Source: Pelagibacteraceae bacterium
GTDB taxonomy: Bacteria > Pseudomonadota > Alphaproteobacteria > HIMB59
DNA: 64,000 nt
Direction of reading: 5' to 3'
Assembly (NCBI GenBank): GCA_019651435.1
Contig: BOYI01000001.1
Span: 372,001-436,000, forward strand
The notes beneath the pieces were generated by a model that worked only from the letters and a program-made list of their open reading frames with translations, did not search any database and was not told where the DNA came from. The position numbers were made by a program, and so were the translations under genes. Shown one piece after another: positions 45,995-62,683 of the stretch; position 1 is the first letter of the stretch, and every line of letters starts with the position of its first letter.

Positions 45995-46920
45995 ATGAAA
46001 AAAAAATCTGCAAAATTACCTAAATTTAAAGAATTTAAAACCACTCGAGCGACATCTACTGCGTTAGAGAAGATTTTATACAAACCTATCCCCATTCTTG
46101 ATCATGGCTTTATCGTGTTATTGACTATATGGGCACTGATCAATCAATTGTTCAAGCTGCGAGAGTTTCTTACGGTGAGGGAACAAAAAAATTAAGAGAG
46201 GATAGAGGTCTCATTCGCTATCTTTTAAGCCATTGGCATACAACTCCATTTGAGATGTGTGAAATCAAATTCCATATTAAATTACCAATATTTGTTGCCA
46301 GACAGTGGATTAGGCACCGCACTGCTAATGTAAATGAATATTCGGCAAGGTATTCAGTATTAGATAAAGAATTTTATATTCCAGAAATGGATCAATTAGG
46401 ATCACAGTCAACTACTAACAAACAAGGTCGATCAAATACATTAGATAAAAAATTTGCTAAGCATGCGCAAGATTTGATCAAAAAAAATTCAGAACAATTG
46501 TATGAAGATTATCAAGATCTTTTAAATGGAAAACTTTTAAATAATGATGAGTATGTAGAAGGAGAAGGACTAGCTAGAGAATTAGCAAGAACAACATTAC
46601 CATTAAATTATTACACTCAATGGTATTGGAAAATAGACTTACATAACTTGATGCATTTTTTACGTTTGCGAGCTGATAGTCATGCCCAATATGAAATTCA
46701 GATTTATGCTGAAAAAATGGTCGAAATTTTAAAGAAATGGGTCCCATTAACTTATGAGGCTTTTGAAGATTATCGCTCAGACTCTTTCCAACTCTCAAAA
46801 GAGGCAGCAAAACTTCTAAAAGATATTTTAGCAAATAAGAAAATTAAACCATCTAATTATAAATTATCTTTAAGAGAAATCAGAGAGATTGAAAATAAAT
46901 TTGATATTAAAGTTTCTTAA
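45995..46920 (+). CDS. thyX: Flavin-dependent thymidylate synthase (frameshift near 46130)
   Basis: RQWIRHRTANVNEYSARYSV (ThyX motif), ARTTLPLNYYTQWYWKIDLHNLMHFLRLR. Confidence 0.95.
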
Positions 46921-47664
46921 TTTTTAAATTTATTTGTAATTGAAATAGCAATATTTTCAAATTGCTTACTGTAATCATCTTTGTAATCAAAACAGTATGG
47001 CTTACCCTCATCACAACTTTTGGGAATATTTAAATTAAAAGGAAGTTCTTCAATTAAATTAATATTTTCTTTTAAGAGTATTGACTTTGTTTTCGACTCT
47101 CCAAAAATAAATTTCTTCTGATTATTTTCTTCAAGAAAAGACATATTTTCTACAACACCCAAAATAGGAACTCCAACTTTGATGAACATATTAATTCCTC
47201 TTATCACATCTTTTAAAGAGAGAAGTTGAGGGGTGGTGACTATTAAAGTACCATCTAATTTAAGTTTTTGAGACATTGAGATTTGAACATCTCCTGTTCC
47301 AGGGGGGAAATCCACAATAAGATAATCTAATTCACCCCAATGTGTCTTATTAATAAGTCCATCGAGTCCTTTTGCAAGCATTGGACCTCTCCAAACCACA
47401 GCCTGATCCTCATTGACTAGGAAGCCTATGGACATTGCTTTGATACCAAAAACTTCAAATGGAATAAATTTTCCCTCTTTCACCTCAGGTTCTTTGTCTC
47501 CAATCCCAAGAAGAGTAGGCACACTTGGGACCGTAAATATCAGCATCTAGAAGACCTACTTTGTATCCTTGATTGGCTAAAGTAATTGCAATATTGCAAG
47601 ATATAGTTGATTTTCCAACGCCACCTTTACAACTGGATATTCCAAAACAGGTCTTGATATTCAT
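46917..47664 (-). CDS. mrp: Mrp/NBP35-family Fe-S carrier ATPase (frameshift near 47545)
   Basis: Start [27 protein letters not shown] in joined frame, [27 protein letters not shown]. Confidence 0.88.
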
Positions 47665-47690
47665 CTATTAAACACTACATATAATGTATC

Positions 47691-48791
47691 GTGTTCAAAA
47701 ACAAATTTAAAATTTTTGCCCTTGACGGGCCATGGGGACCATCTTCTGGTAATAATAACCCCGGTTCTGGTGGTGGATTTTCTGGTGGAAATAAGGAATC
47801 CATTGATGACTTATTAAATGATTTAAAAAATAAATATAAAATTAAAATGCCTTTTAATGGTGGAATGAAAGGTATTTCTTTCCTAATTCTTTTGGCTATT
47901 TTGGGATGGTTAGCTACTGGCTTTTATCGTGTCGAACCAGATGAGCAGGGAGTCGAACTTTTATTTGGTAAGTGGAATGAAAGCACAACAGCTCCTGGTC
48001 TTCATTACTTTTTTCCAACACCTATTGGTAAAGTATTAACCCCAAAAGTCGAAGCGATTAGAAAAATCAATGTAGGTTTTAGATCTAATGGGTCCTCTTC
48101 AAGAGATGTCTTAGAGGAAAGTATGATGCTAACTTCCGATCAAAATATATCAGATTTAGATTACACAGTTCTTTACCGAATTAAAGACGCCGGACAATTC
48201 TTATTTAATTTACGTGATCCAGAAGAAACCGTAAAAGTTATTTCTGAGAGTGTAATTAGAGAGGTTGTTGGTCAAACTAGACTTGAAGACCTATTAACAG
48301 TTTCTCGTCAAAAAGTTGAGAGAGACTCAAGATCTTTATTACAAGAATTACTAGATGAATATGAAGTAGGAATCCTTATCCAGTCTATTCAATTACAAGA
48401 TGTTAATCCTCCAAGCCAAGTGATTGATGCTTTTGATGATGTTCAAAAAGCTCGTCAAGACAAAGAAAGAACAGTAAACCAAGCAGAAGCTTATAGTAAT
48501 AGAATTGTTCCTGAAGCTAGAGGTGAAGCAGAAAAGATTTTGCAAGAGGCTGAAGGTTATAAAAATAAGTTGATCAAACAGGCTGAAGGTGAAGCAAGTC
48601 GTTTTACTCAAGTTTTAGATACTTATATGCAGGCAAAAGATACCACTAAAAAAAGAATATATTTAGAAACATTAAGAGATGTTTTATCTGGATCTTCAAA
48701 GATAATGATTGATCAGAATTCAGGTAATGGTGTTGTACCTTATCTTCCTTTAAATGAGCTCAATAAAAATAAACAAGGAGGAAACAATTAA
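47691..48791 (+). CDS. hflK: FtsH protease activity modulator HflK (GTG start)
   Basis: 366 aa; FALDGPWGPSSGNNNPGSGGG, GFYRVEPDEQGVELLFGKW, SPFH-type domain. Confidence 0.93.
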   Translation: MFKNKFKIFALDGPWGPSSGNNNPGSGGGFSGGNKESIDDLLNDLKNKYKIKMPFNGGMKGISFLILLAILGWLATGFYRVEPDEQGVELLFGKWNESTTAPGLHYFFPTPIGKVLTPKVEAIRKINVGFRSNGSSSRDVLEESMMLTSDQNISDLDYTVLYRIKDAGQFLFNLRDPEETVKVISESVIREVVGQTRLEDLLTVSRQKVERDSRSLLQELLDEYEVGILIQSIQLQDVNPPSQVIDAFDDVQKARQDKERTVNQAEAYSNRIVPEARGEAEKILQEAEGYKNKLIKQAEGEASRFTQVLDTYMQAKDTTKKRIYLETLRDVLSGSSKIMIDQNSGNGVVPYLPLNELNKNKQGGNN

Positions 48792-49663
48792 TGAAATCAA
48801 GAAATATAATAATTTTAGGAATTTCTTTTTTCTTTATTCTTTTTGCTTCTGGATTTTTCTTTGTTGTAGATCAAACAAAACAAGTAATCGTTTTACAATT
48901 TGGTGAGCCTCGTGCTGTTCATCAGTCACCAGGACTCAAATTTAAATTACCTTTCATTCAAAATGTTGTTTATTACGATAGCCGAGTATTGAACTTAGAT
49001 CCTGCTCAAGAAGAAGTAATTCTAAGAGACCAGAAACGTATAGTTGTTGATGCTATTGTTCGTTACATGATCAATGATCCTTTAAAGTTCTTCCAAACAA
49101 CTAGAACTGAGCTAGCTTTAAACGATCGTTTAGGACGTATTATTAATTCTTCTGTGAGGGGTGTTATCGCTCAATATGAATTAAATGATCTATTATCAGA
49201 TAAACGTAATAATATTATGGCCGAAATTTTTGAAAATGTTCGAGAAGATCAAGATAATTTTGGTATTGAAATAGTTGATTTGAGATTAAAGAGAACTGAT
49301 TTAACTGCTGAAGTGCAATCTAACGTGTTTGATAGAATGAGAACCGAAAGAGAAAGAGAAGCTAATCTATTAAGAGCTGAAGGTCAGGAACTTTCTCAAA
49401 AAATTAAAGCAACAGCTGATCGTCAAAAAATTGAAATTATCGCTGAAGCAGAAAAACAATCCAATATTCTTAAAGGTGAAGGTGAGGCAGCTAGAAACAC
49501 GATATTGAACGATGCTTTTTCTAAAGATCCTGAATTTTTTGAATTCATCCGTTCTATGGAAGCTTACGCAGATACCTTTAAAGACGGGTCTACCACTATG
49601 GTGATTTCACCAGATAGTGATTTCTTTGAGTATTTTGAAAATGCCGAAGGTAATAATCAGTAA
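48791..49663 (+). CDS. hflC: Protease modulator HflC
   Basis: 290 aa; FFVVDQTKQVIVLQFGEPRAV, FFEFIRSMEAY; overlaps hflK by 1 nt. Confidence 0.94.
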   Translation: MKSRNIIILGISFFFILFASGFFFVVDQTKQVIVLQFGEPRAVHQSPGLKFKLPFIQNVVYYDSRVLNLDPAQEEVILRDQKRIVVDAIVRYMINDPLKFFQTTRTELALNDRLGRIINSSVRGVIAQYELNDLLSDKRNNIMAEIFENVREDQDNFGIEIVDLRLKRTDLTAEVQSNVFDRMRTEREREANLLRAEGQELSQKIKATADRQKIEIIAEAEKQSNILKGEGEAARNTILNDAFSKDPEFFEFIRSMEAYADTFKDGSTTMVISPDSDFFEYFENAEGNNQ

Positions 49664-49680
49664 TTCTTAGGAGTAATTAA

Positions 49681-51072
49681 ATGAAGAAATATTTCTTTTT
49701 ATCTATCTTTACGTCTTTGTTTTTTATTAACAACGCTTTTGCTCAATTTGAAAGAGGATATGCAGATTTAGTTGAAAGACTTTTACCCTCCGTTGTTAGT
49801 ATTGCCACTTCTCAAATAGTAGAAAGAAGAACAAGCTCTATTCCAGAATTACCCGAGGGTCACCCCTTTAATGACATGTTTGAAGATTTTTTTGGTAATC
49901 AAATGCCTAAAAGAGAAAATATGACAGGATTAGGTTCTGGTTTTATAATTAGCCCTGAAGGATATGTAGTAACTAATAATCATGTTATTAGCGGTGCAGA
50001 TCAAATAACAGTAATTTTTAATAATGGTATTGATGAAGTACCAGCTGAATTAGTTGGAACAGATCCTAAAACAGATATTGCGGTTCTAAAAATTGATCCT
50101 TCATTAGTAGAAATTCAAAATGTTAGTTGGGGAAATTCTGAAAGTTCTCGAGTTGGAGATATTGTTTTAGCAATTGGTAATCCACTAGGACTTGGCGGAA
50201 CAGTAACTTCTGGCATAATTTCTTCAATTAATAGAGACATTGGTGGTGGACCGTACGTTGATTTTATTCAAACCGATGCCCCAATTAATCGAGGAAATTC
50301 AGGCGGGCCTTTGTTCAATTTAGATGGGGAAGTCATTGGTATCAATTCAATGATTATCTCCCAAACAGGTGGAAGTGTAGGATTAGGTTTTTCTATTCCA
50401 GCTAATACCGCTAAACTAATCGTAGAGCAAATAATATCATTTGGAGAAGCAAAAAGAGGTTGGTTGGGTGTACAAATTCAAGATCTTACTCCAGAGTTCT
50501 CGGAGAGCTTAGGCTATGACTCTACAGAGGGGGCTTTTGTGGCATCTGTTAATCCCGAGAGTCCAGCTGCTAAATCAAATATACAGGCAGGAGATATCAT
50601 TGTTGAATTTGATGGTAAGAAAATTTCCTCTTTTAAAGATCTACCCAAGGTAGTTGCTGAGACACCTATTGGCAATGAAGTAGTGGTAAGCGTTTGGAGA
50701 AATGGTGGTTTAATTGATATCAACGTTAAAATTGATGAACTCAACGAAGGAGGAACTGTTACAGCTAATTCGGATGGTCTTTATATTAAGGAACTAGATA
50801 TTACATTAGTCCAACTTGATCCAACTACTGCTGAAACTCTGGGTATTGACTCTTCAACTTCAGGTATCCTAGTTAAAACAGTCGGCGAAAATAATAAAAA
50901 CTTAATGGTCAACGATGTCATCATTCAAGTATCAAGTGAAAAGATTACCGATCTCCCTTCTTTTGAGAAGATGTTAAGCGACAGTTTAAAGTTAAAGAGA
51001 GATAAATTGTTACTAAGAGTTATTCGCGAAGGCAATGAGTTCTGGTTAATCAATCCTCTCGTTATTGAATAA
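49681..51072 (+). CDS. degP: DegP/HtrA serine protease
   Basis: 463 aa; signal peptide, GLGSGFIISPEGYVVTNNHV, DAPINRGNSGGPLFN, PDZ domains. Confidence 0.93.
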   Translation: MKKYFFLSIFTSLFFINNAFAQFERGYADLVERLLPSVVSIATSQIVERRTSSIPELPEGHPFNDMFEDFFGNQMPKRENMTGLGSGFIISPEGYVVTNNHVISGADQITVIFNNGIDEVPAELVGTDPKTDIAVLKIDPSLVEIQNVSWGNSESSRVGDIVLAIGNPLGLGGTVTSGIISSINRDIGGGPYVDFIQTDAPINRGNSGGPLFNLDGEVIGINSMIISQTGGSVGLGFSIPANTAKLIVEQIISFGEAKRGWLGVQIQDLTPEFSESLGYDSTEGAFVASVNPESPAAKSNIQAGDIIVEFDGKKISSFKDLPKVVAETPIGNEVVVSVWRNGGLIDINVKIDELNEGGTVTANSDGLYIKELDITLVQLDPTTAETLGIDSSTSGILVKTVGENNKNLMVNDVIIQVSSEKITDLPSFEKMLSDSLKLKRDKLLLRVIREGNEFWLINPLVIE

Positions 51073-51970
51073 ATCAATCTTTATTGTTGGCCCCACTTGT
51101 GCGGGGAAAAATGATTTTGCATATGAATTATCAAAACATTTTAGTTTTGAAATAATTAATGCTGATAGTATGCAAGTCTATAAACAGCTTCGAATATTAA
51201 CTAATAGACCAACTGATAAAGAACTTAAGATCGTTCCTCACCATTTATATGGTCACATAAATAATCAAGAATATTCAGTTAATCATTGGATAAATGAGTT
51301 AAACAAACTCTTCAAAATATTTATAGCAGAAATAAAGTCCCTGTTTTTGTCGGAGGAACAGGATTTTATGTTCAAGCTTTAATCGAAGGTTTATCTGAAA
51401 TGCCAAACATTAGTCAAAAATATAAAAAAGAGGCGGAGGATTTATTTTATAAAAAAGGTCCAGATATTTGTTTAGATTTATTATCTAAATATTATAGGAA
51501 AAATATTTCCAAAAGATAAACAAAGATTGATTAATCGCTTAGCTTTTTGTCTTGAATACAATGACATTATGGAAAATCACTACAGTGAAAAAACCCCAGT
51601 CACATCGAACCCCTTAGTTATTCAAGTAGTCAAACCTAAAAGAGATTTGTACGAGCTGGCAGAAACGAGGTTTCATAAAATGATCGAAGAGGGAGCTTTA
51701 GATGAAGTAAAGAAACTTCATGAGTCGAAAAAAATTTCCAAAACTCTTTATAAAGCACATGGGTTACCAGAATTATTAGCTTGTATTAGAAACAAGATGA
51801 GTTTAGAGGATGCGGTTTATGACGGAATTCACAATACTAAAAGATACATCAAGAGACAATTTACTTGGTGGAACAATCAAAAGTTTAGCAATCTCAATTT
51901 AAGAATTAATTATAAAAAAAGCTTCCCTAAAGATTCAATTGAAAATATAAGTATATATCTAAACAAATGA
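51065..51970 (+). CDS. miaA: tRNA dimethylallyltransferase (frameshifts)
   Basis: IVGPTCAGKNDFAYEL, NADSMQVYKQL, YIKRQFTWWNNQ. Confidence 0.9.
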
Positions 51971-53738
51971 GTACAGATCAAGAAATCACTGGCGCAGAAA
52001 TAATTCTTCAAGCCCTAAAAGATCAAGAAGTGGATACTATCTTTGGGTATCCTGGGGAGCTGTTCTTCCTATTTATGATTCAATCTTTGGCCAAAACTTT
52101 TTAAAACACGTTTTAGTAAGACAAGAGGCAGGCGCAGTTCATGCTGCAGAGGGTTATGCACGATCTAGTGGAAAAGTAGGGGTATTACTTGTGACATCTG
52201 GACCGGGAGTAACGAATGTTGTGACAGGACTTACTGATGCGCTTATGGATAGTATTCCTGTTGTTTGTATTAGTGGTCAAGTCCCCTCTCATTTGATTGG
52301 CACGGATGCGTTCCAAGAATGTGATACCACAGGTATCACAAGACCTTGTACAAAACATAATTACCTTGTCAAAGATGTAAATAAATTGTCTGAAACTATT
52401 CATGAAGCGTTTGAAATTGCTCGTTCTGGTAGACCTGGACCTGTTTTAATTGATGTTCCAAAAGATGTTCAATTTGCAAAAGCTAAATATAAAAGTAAAA
52501 GTGAAGTAATTTTTAAACCGCATCGTATAAAGTCAGGATCATCAGAAATCGATGGACAATTTATTGAAAAATTAGTTGAACACATTCAAAAGTCGAAAAA
52601 ACCAGTTTTTTACGTTGGTGGAGGTTGTTTGAATTCAGGACCTCAAGCAAGTAATGAGTTAATGAAATTAGTTCAAAAAACCAATATTCCAGTTACAACA
52701 ACTCTTCATGGCTTGGGTTGCTATCCTGGCGAAGATCCAAAATCACTAGCAATGCTAGGTATGCATGGCACTTATGAAGCCAACTTAGCTATGAATGAAT
52801 GTGATTTAATGATCAATGTTGGTGCAAGATTTGATGATCGTGTAACAGGTCGATTAGATGCCTTTTCTCCAAACTCTATTAAATTTCATTTTGATATTGA
52901 TCAAAGTTCAATTAATAAAAATGTCAAAGTGGATTACCATACAAATACTGATATTACACTCTCCTTAAAAGCAATTAATGAACATATTGAAAGTAGAGGA
53001 GTAAATTTTGATCAAAGTCAATATGATCAGTGGTGGAATCAAATTGAGGAATGGAGAGGCAAAAACAGTCTTCTTTATGAGCAAGGCGATGAAGTTATCA
53101 AGCCTCAACATGCCATTAGCAGGTTATATGAGTTAACCAATCAAAAAGATACTTTTATTACAACTGAAGTTGGGCAACATCAAATGTGGGCTGCACAATA
53201 TTACAAATTTTCAAAACCAAATCGTTGGATAACCTCAGGAGGACTAGGCACTATGGGTTTTGGTATGCCTGCTGCTATTGGTGCACAAATGGCAAACCCA
53301 GAAGCTCTTGTAATTGATATAGCTGGTGAGGCCTCTTTCTTAATGAATATTCAAGAAATAGCTACAGCTGTTCAATACAAATTACCAATTAAAATTTTTA
53401 TTCTTAATAATGAATACATGGGTATGGTAAGACAGTGGCAGGAATTACTTCATGGAAGTCGTTATTCTGAAAGTTATGTTGATGCATTACCTGATTTTAA
53501 AAACTTAGCTGAAAGCTTTAATGCTGTAGGTGTTAGAGCTAAAAATTTATCTGAACTCGATGACGCAATAAATGAAATGATTTCTGTAGATCGACCAGTT
53601 ATTGCAGATATATGGGTTGATAAAAAAGAAAATTGCTTCCCAATGATACCAAGCGGTGCAGCTCATAATGAAATGCTTTTATCTAAATATGATAAAGAAA
53701 AACCAGAGAACCAAGAAAAAGGAAAAGTTTTAGTTTAA
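51967..53738 (+). CDS. ilvB: Acetolactate synthase large subunit (frameshift near 52050)
   Basis: Start MSTDQEITGAEIILQALKDQEVDTIFGYPG; SGPGVTNVVTGL, GLGTMGFGMPAAIGA, ILNNEYMGMVRQWQEL; ATGA overlap with miaA. Confidence 0.95.
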
Positions 53739-53741
53739 ACT

Positions 53742-55312
<1,571 letters not shown>

Positions 55313-55316
55313 AACA

Positions 55317-57912
<2,596 letters not shown>

Positions 57913-57919
<7 letters not shown>

Positions 57920-58674
57920 ATAATAAAAAAGTCTTTTTAGTATATATAGTTTTTTTCTTTATTTTTTTGACTTTCTTGTTATTTCCAAAATATGGAAATA
58001 ATACGAAACTTTATTCTTATTTTATAAAAGAAAAACTAGAAACACCTTTTGGTTTTGTTGGTTTAAAAATAAATAATTTTTATTCCTTATTTCAATCCAA
58101 CAAAGTACATCTAAAAAATATCAATCAATTAGAAAAAGAAAATGATTACCTTATTAATATAAATAATTATTTATTGACTATTACTTCTAAATACAAAGAT
58201 CAATATAAAATTTTTCATGAAAATTATCCAACAATTCCTACTACTATTGGAGTATCTGTAATAGGTGATAGAAATTTATTATTAAATAGAAATTTTATTA
58301 TCAATAAAGGTAAAAAAAGTGGTATCGTTATTGGCAATTATGTTCTTGATGGTATCAATGTCATTGGTCGTGTAAAAAATTTAACCAATAATAATGCTGA
58401 AGTTGTTACAGTTATCAGTAAAGATTATGGCGATGAAGTAGTTATAAATAATCAATTATTTATAGTAACAGGTACAAACAATAATTATTTAAGTTTTTTA
58501 AGAAAAAAAAATACTATTGATGAAATAAATTTAAAAAAAAATCAAAAGGTAATAATTAAAAATGAATCTGTTGACTTAGTCTTAGGAAGGATTGATTTTA
58601 TTAATAAACAACCTGTAGTTATTACTCCTAAAAATTTAAATTTAGATAATTTGAGAGTCTTAATAAATGATTAG
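57913..58674 (+). CDS. mreC: Rod shape-determining protein MreC
   Basis: 253 aa; N-terminal TM, INKGKKSGIVIGNYVLDGINVIGRV; between mreB and mreD. Confidence 0.85.
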
Positions 58675-59102
58675 AATATTTTTAATCTTAGTGTGCTATC
58701 TGTCTTATGGAAATTTCGGCTATACTTTCAATAATCTACTTATATTTTCATTGATAAATATAGCTTATTATTCTTTCTTAAAAGGAAAAAAAGATTGATT
58801 TAAATGATTTTATAATTTTTATCTTATCAACTTATTTAATTGAAGTATTCCTTGGACTTCCTCTTTTTATATCTGTTGTGGCTCTTTCACTACCCTTAGT
58901 AGTTATTAGTTATTTTGTAAATAATTTATCTATACACTTCTCATTTATATCTATTCTTCTTTTTATACTAAGTTTCGTCACATTTTACTTTTTAAATCCA
59001 GAAATTTTTATAATTATGAATTTGGAAGACTATACATATTATTTTTTAGTTTTGATTTTTTTAAATATTGGTTTGAGATTAGATGGAAAAAAACAAAGCT
59101 AG
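58667..59102 (+). CDS. mreD: Rod shape-determining protein MreD (frameshift near 58797)
   Basis: Highly hydrophobic; position between mreC and PBP2. Confidence 0.65.
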
Positions 59103-60850
59103 CCAAGACAGTATAAAGATACTTAATCGTAGATCGTTTATTATTACTGCAGTTAGTTTGATTTTAAGTTTGATAGTCTCAATAAGACTTTTTTCTTTGC
59201 AAATACTCAATTTTAGTTTTTATCAAAAAAAATCAGTTGAAAATAAAGTATCTGTAAAAGCCACACCACCAATTAGGGGAGACATTTTCGATAGTGAAAA
59301 AATTTAGTTGCTGCAAATGCATCTCTTTATGAATTTGTGCTATATAAAAATCTTAATAAAAATTATTTAGATGAAGTTAATAAATTAAATAAGTTAATAA
59401 ATCTTGATTTGAATATATCTAGTATTTCAGAAAAACTTAAAATATTTAATGCTTATACGCCATTTATATTATCGAGGGCTAATTGGAAGCAAATCGTTGA
59501 ATTTGAAAAAAATAAATTTCTTTTTACATCTATAAAAATTATTGAGTCCAAAAAAAGATATTATCCCTATAAAAATTTATCTCAAATTATAGGATATATG
59601 GGCAAATCTAAAGATACCAAAGAATTATACTCAAAAGGTGTCTTTCATTTAGAAAAAACTTATGATGAATATTTAAAAGGAAAACCAGGAAAAATTTTTA
59701 ATGAGGTAAATTCTCGTGGGAAAGTTATCAGAGAAATTGCCATTGAGGAGCCCATAAAAGGTAATTCTTTAAATTTAACGATTAATTTAAAACTTCAAAA
59801 TTTTGCCCAATCTGTTCTTCCTTTAACTAATAAAGGATCGATTGTTGTATTAAATAGATTTGATGGATCAATTCTTTCAATGAACTCAAATCCTACCTAT
59901 GATGCTCAGGTATTTGAGGATAGACAAAACGATACTATTAACTCTCTTCTTAATGATCCTGAAAGCCTCTTTTAAATAGAGCTTTACTGGTTTTTATCCT
60001 CCTGGTTCTGTTTTTAAACCTATTCCAGCTTTATTGGGTTTGAAAAAATATCATAAGTGAAAAAACTGAAATTATTTGTACAGGCTCAACCTCACTTGCA
60101 GATAGAAACTATTATTGTTGGAAAAAAGGTGGTCATGGAAGAGTTAATTTAAAAAAAGCAATAAAAGAGTCTTGTGATTGTTACTTTTATGAACTTGCTA
60201 AAAAAATTAATATTGACGATCTATCAGATTTAGCCACAGCATTGGGTTTAAATAACATATATAAGATCGGCTTATCGAATGCTCAAAAGGGTTTAGTACC
60301 AAATAAAAAATGGAAAAAGTCATATTTAGATCAAGGTTGGTATCAGGGGGAGACTCTCATAACATGTATTGGACAGGGTTTTAATTTAACTTCACCCTTG
60401 CAGTTAGCTAGTCTTTATTCTGCCTTACTTAATGGAGGAAAATTTCCTTCCCCAAAACTTATCAAAGATGAGCCAACTAAATATTTAGGTGAGGAACTTA
60501 ATACTTCTCATCAAAAAGCTATTTTAAATGCTTTAAAAGCTGCTGTTCAGGAACCATCAGGAACAGCTTATAAATTGAATTTAGATAACCCAAATTTTGT
60601 AAAGATAGGAGGTAAGACAGGAACTTCTCAAGTAGTTAGAATTAAAGAGGAAGATAGAGAAGATGACCTTTATAAAACTAAGGAAATCGAGGATAGATTT
60701 AAAGATCATTCAGTTTTTGTTGGTTACGCACCCATTGAAAATCCAAAATACATAGTATCAGTAATTATCGAAAACGGTGGATCGGGTTCTGCGGTCGCAG
60801 CTCCTATAGCACACAAAATATTAAATTTTGCTTATCAAGAAAATGTTTAA
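59083..60850 (+). CDS. mrdA: Penicillin-binding protein 2 (frameshifts near 59305 and 59975-60240)
   Basis: RGDIFD, GKPGKIFNEVNSRGKVIREI, FYPPGSVFKP (frame-joined), GGKTGTSQV. Confidence 0.9.
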
Positions 60851-61946
60851 AGATTTTAAATCACTTCTAAATATTAATTGGATTTATTTTTTTCTTTTAC
60901 TGATAATTTTTTGGATAGGTGAAATTAATTTATATTCCGCAGCTGGAGGTAATCTCGAACCTTGGGCTATTAGTCAATTAAAAAGATTTATTATATTTCT
61001 ACCTATCGTATTTTTTATTTTGTTACTCCAGCCAAAGTTTATTTTTAATATTACAGAATTAATACTAATAGCAGTCATGTTTGGTTTATTGATTACTCTT
61101 TTTTTTGGTTATACGGGTATGGGAGCTAAAAGATGGATTAGAGTAGGTGGTTTTAATTTACAAGTATCTGAATTTGCTAAAATCGCTTTAGTCATATTTA
61201 TGGCTAAATATTTCCATAAGTTAAATGCTGAAAAAACTATTGGTTTAATAAGATCAATTATCCCTTTATTAATATCTCTTGCCTTATTTTTGTTGGTGGC
61301 CGTACAACCAGATCTTGGAACTGCTTTGATAATCTTAATTCTTGGCCTTGTCGCTATTTTTTATGCAGGTATAAAATTGATTTACCCCTTGCTTTCTCTT
61401 TTATTGATAGCTCTTGTAAGCCCATTCTTGTGGACTTTACTAAAACCTTATCAACAAAATAGAATTATGATTTTTTTAAATCCTGACTTAGATCCCTTGG
61501 GCAAAGGTTATCATATTATTCAATCTAAAATAGCTATTGGATCTGGAGGATTGAATGGAAATGGCTTTCTTGAGGGTTCTCAAAGTAGCCTGGACTTTCT
61601 ACCTGAAAAAGAAACTGATTTTGTTTTTGCTATTTTCTCTGAACAATTTGGATTTACAGGATCAATACTATTAATTTCTATCTTTTTAATTTTTTTTCTA
61701 ATACCTATTTTAAAAACATTCAAATTAACTCAATTGTTTAACAAAATTATTTTATTTGTTTTATCTTTTAAAATATTTTTTGAATTTTTGATTAATATAT
61801 CAATGACTATAGGCTTACTCCCTGTAGTCGGAGTAGCTTTACCTTTTATGTCTTATGGAGGTAGTTCACTCTTGAGTAATATGATTATTTGTGCATTATT
61901 GATGAATTTAATGTCAGTTGAAGAAAAAAAGAGAATGTTTTCATGA
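60828..61946 (+). CDS. rodA: Rod shape-determining protein RodA
   Basis: 372 aa; GAKRWIRVGGFNLQVSEFAKIALV, VQPDLGTALI, LPEKETDFVFAIFSEQFGF. Confidence 0.95.
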   Translation: MLIKKMFKDFKSLLNINWIYFFLLLIIFWIGEINLYSAAGGNLEPWAISQLKRFIIFLPIVFFILLLQPKFIFNITELILIAVMFGLLITLFFGYTGMGAKRWIRVGGFNLQVSEFAKIALVIFMAKYFHKLNAEKTIGLIRSIIPLLISLALFLLVAVQPDLGTALIILILGLVAIFYAGIKLIYPLLSLLLIALVSPFLWTLLKPYQQNRIMIFLNPDLDPLGKGYHIIQSKIAIGSGGLNGNGFLEGSQSSLDFLPEKETDFVFAIFSEQFGFTGSILLISIFLIFFLIPILKTFKLTQLFNKIILFVLSFKIFFEFLINISMTIGLLPVVGVALPFMSYGGSSLLSNMIICALLMNLMSVEEKKRMFS

Positions 61947-62293
61947 GTAAATTAGTAAAACGCCCATGGGGCACTTATACTGTATTAGCTAAATCCAAAG
62001 ATTTTCTTTTAAAGAAAATTACTGTACTTCCTGAAGGAGTACTTTCTTATCAATCACATAATTATCGCTCAGAACATTGGATAATAATTGAGGGTAAAGC
62101 TACAGTCATCATTAATAATCGTACTTATTATAAATCTGAAAATGAAAATATATTTATTCCCAAAAAAGCTAAACATAGGGTGATAAATGAAAGTGCCAAA
62201 AAAAAACTTGTAATTATTGAAGTTCAAACAGGAACTAAGTTTTTAGAAAGTGATATTAAAAGATATTCAGATATTTATGGGAGAAATAATTAA
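61943..62293 (+). CDS. Cupin protein, mannose-6-phosphate isomerase-like
   Basis: 116 aa; VKRPWGTY, LPEGVLSYQSHNYRSEHWIIIEGKA, FIPKKAKHRV. Confidence 0.88.
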   Translation: MSKLVKRPWGTYTVLAKSKDFLLKKITVLPEGVLSYQSHNYRSEHWIIIEGKATVIINNRTYYKSENENIFIPKKAKHRVINESAKKKLVIIEVQTGTKFLESDIKRYSDIYGRNN

Positions 62294-62683
62294 ATGAAAA
62301 TATTAGCTGAAATTTCAGTAGGAGAACTTTTTGATAAAATCACAATTTTAAATATAAAAACTCAAAAAATTAATGATACAGAAAAGCTGATTAATATTAA
62401 AAATGAGTTGAATTTTCTTAATAATCAAGCTTCGAGTATTATCGTCAAAGATCAAGACTCATTGAGCCAAAATATTAATAAACTTCAATCTATCAACGAA
62501 GAATTATGGGATATAGAAAACCATAAAAGGGAGTGCGAGGCTAATAAAGATTTTGGAGAAAAATTTATTCAATTATCAAGAGATGTACATTTTAAAAATG
62601 ATATACGTGCACAAATAAAAAAAGAAATTAATCTTTTAACTGACTCTATAATAGTAGAAGAGAAAGAATATTCTAAGTACTGA
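62294..62683 (+). CDS. DUF6165-like protein
   Basis: 129 aa; MKILAEISVGELFDKITILNIKTQKI, NEELWDIENHKRECE. Confidence 0.7.
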   Translation: MKILAEISVGELFDKITILNIKTQKINDTEKLINIKNELNFLNNQASSIIVKDQDSLSQNINKLQSINEELWDIENHKRECEANKDFGEKFIQLSRDVHFKNDIRAQIKKEINLLTDSIIVEEKEYSKY

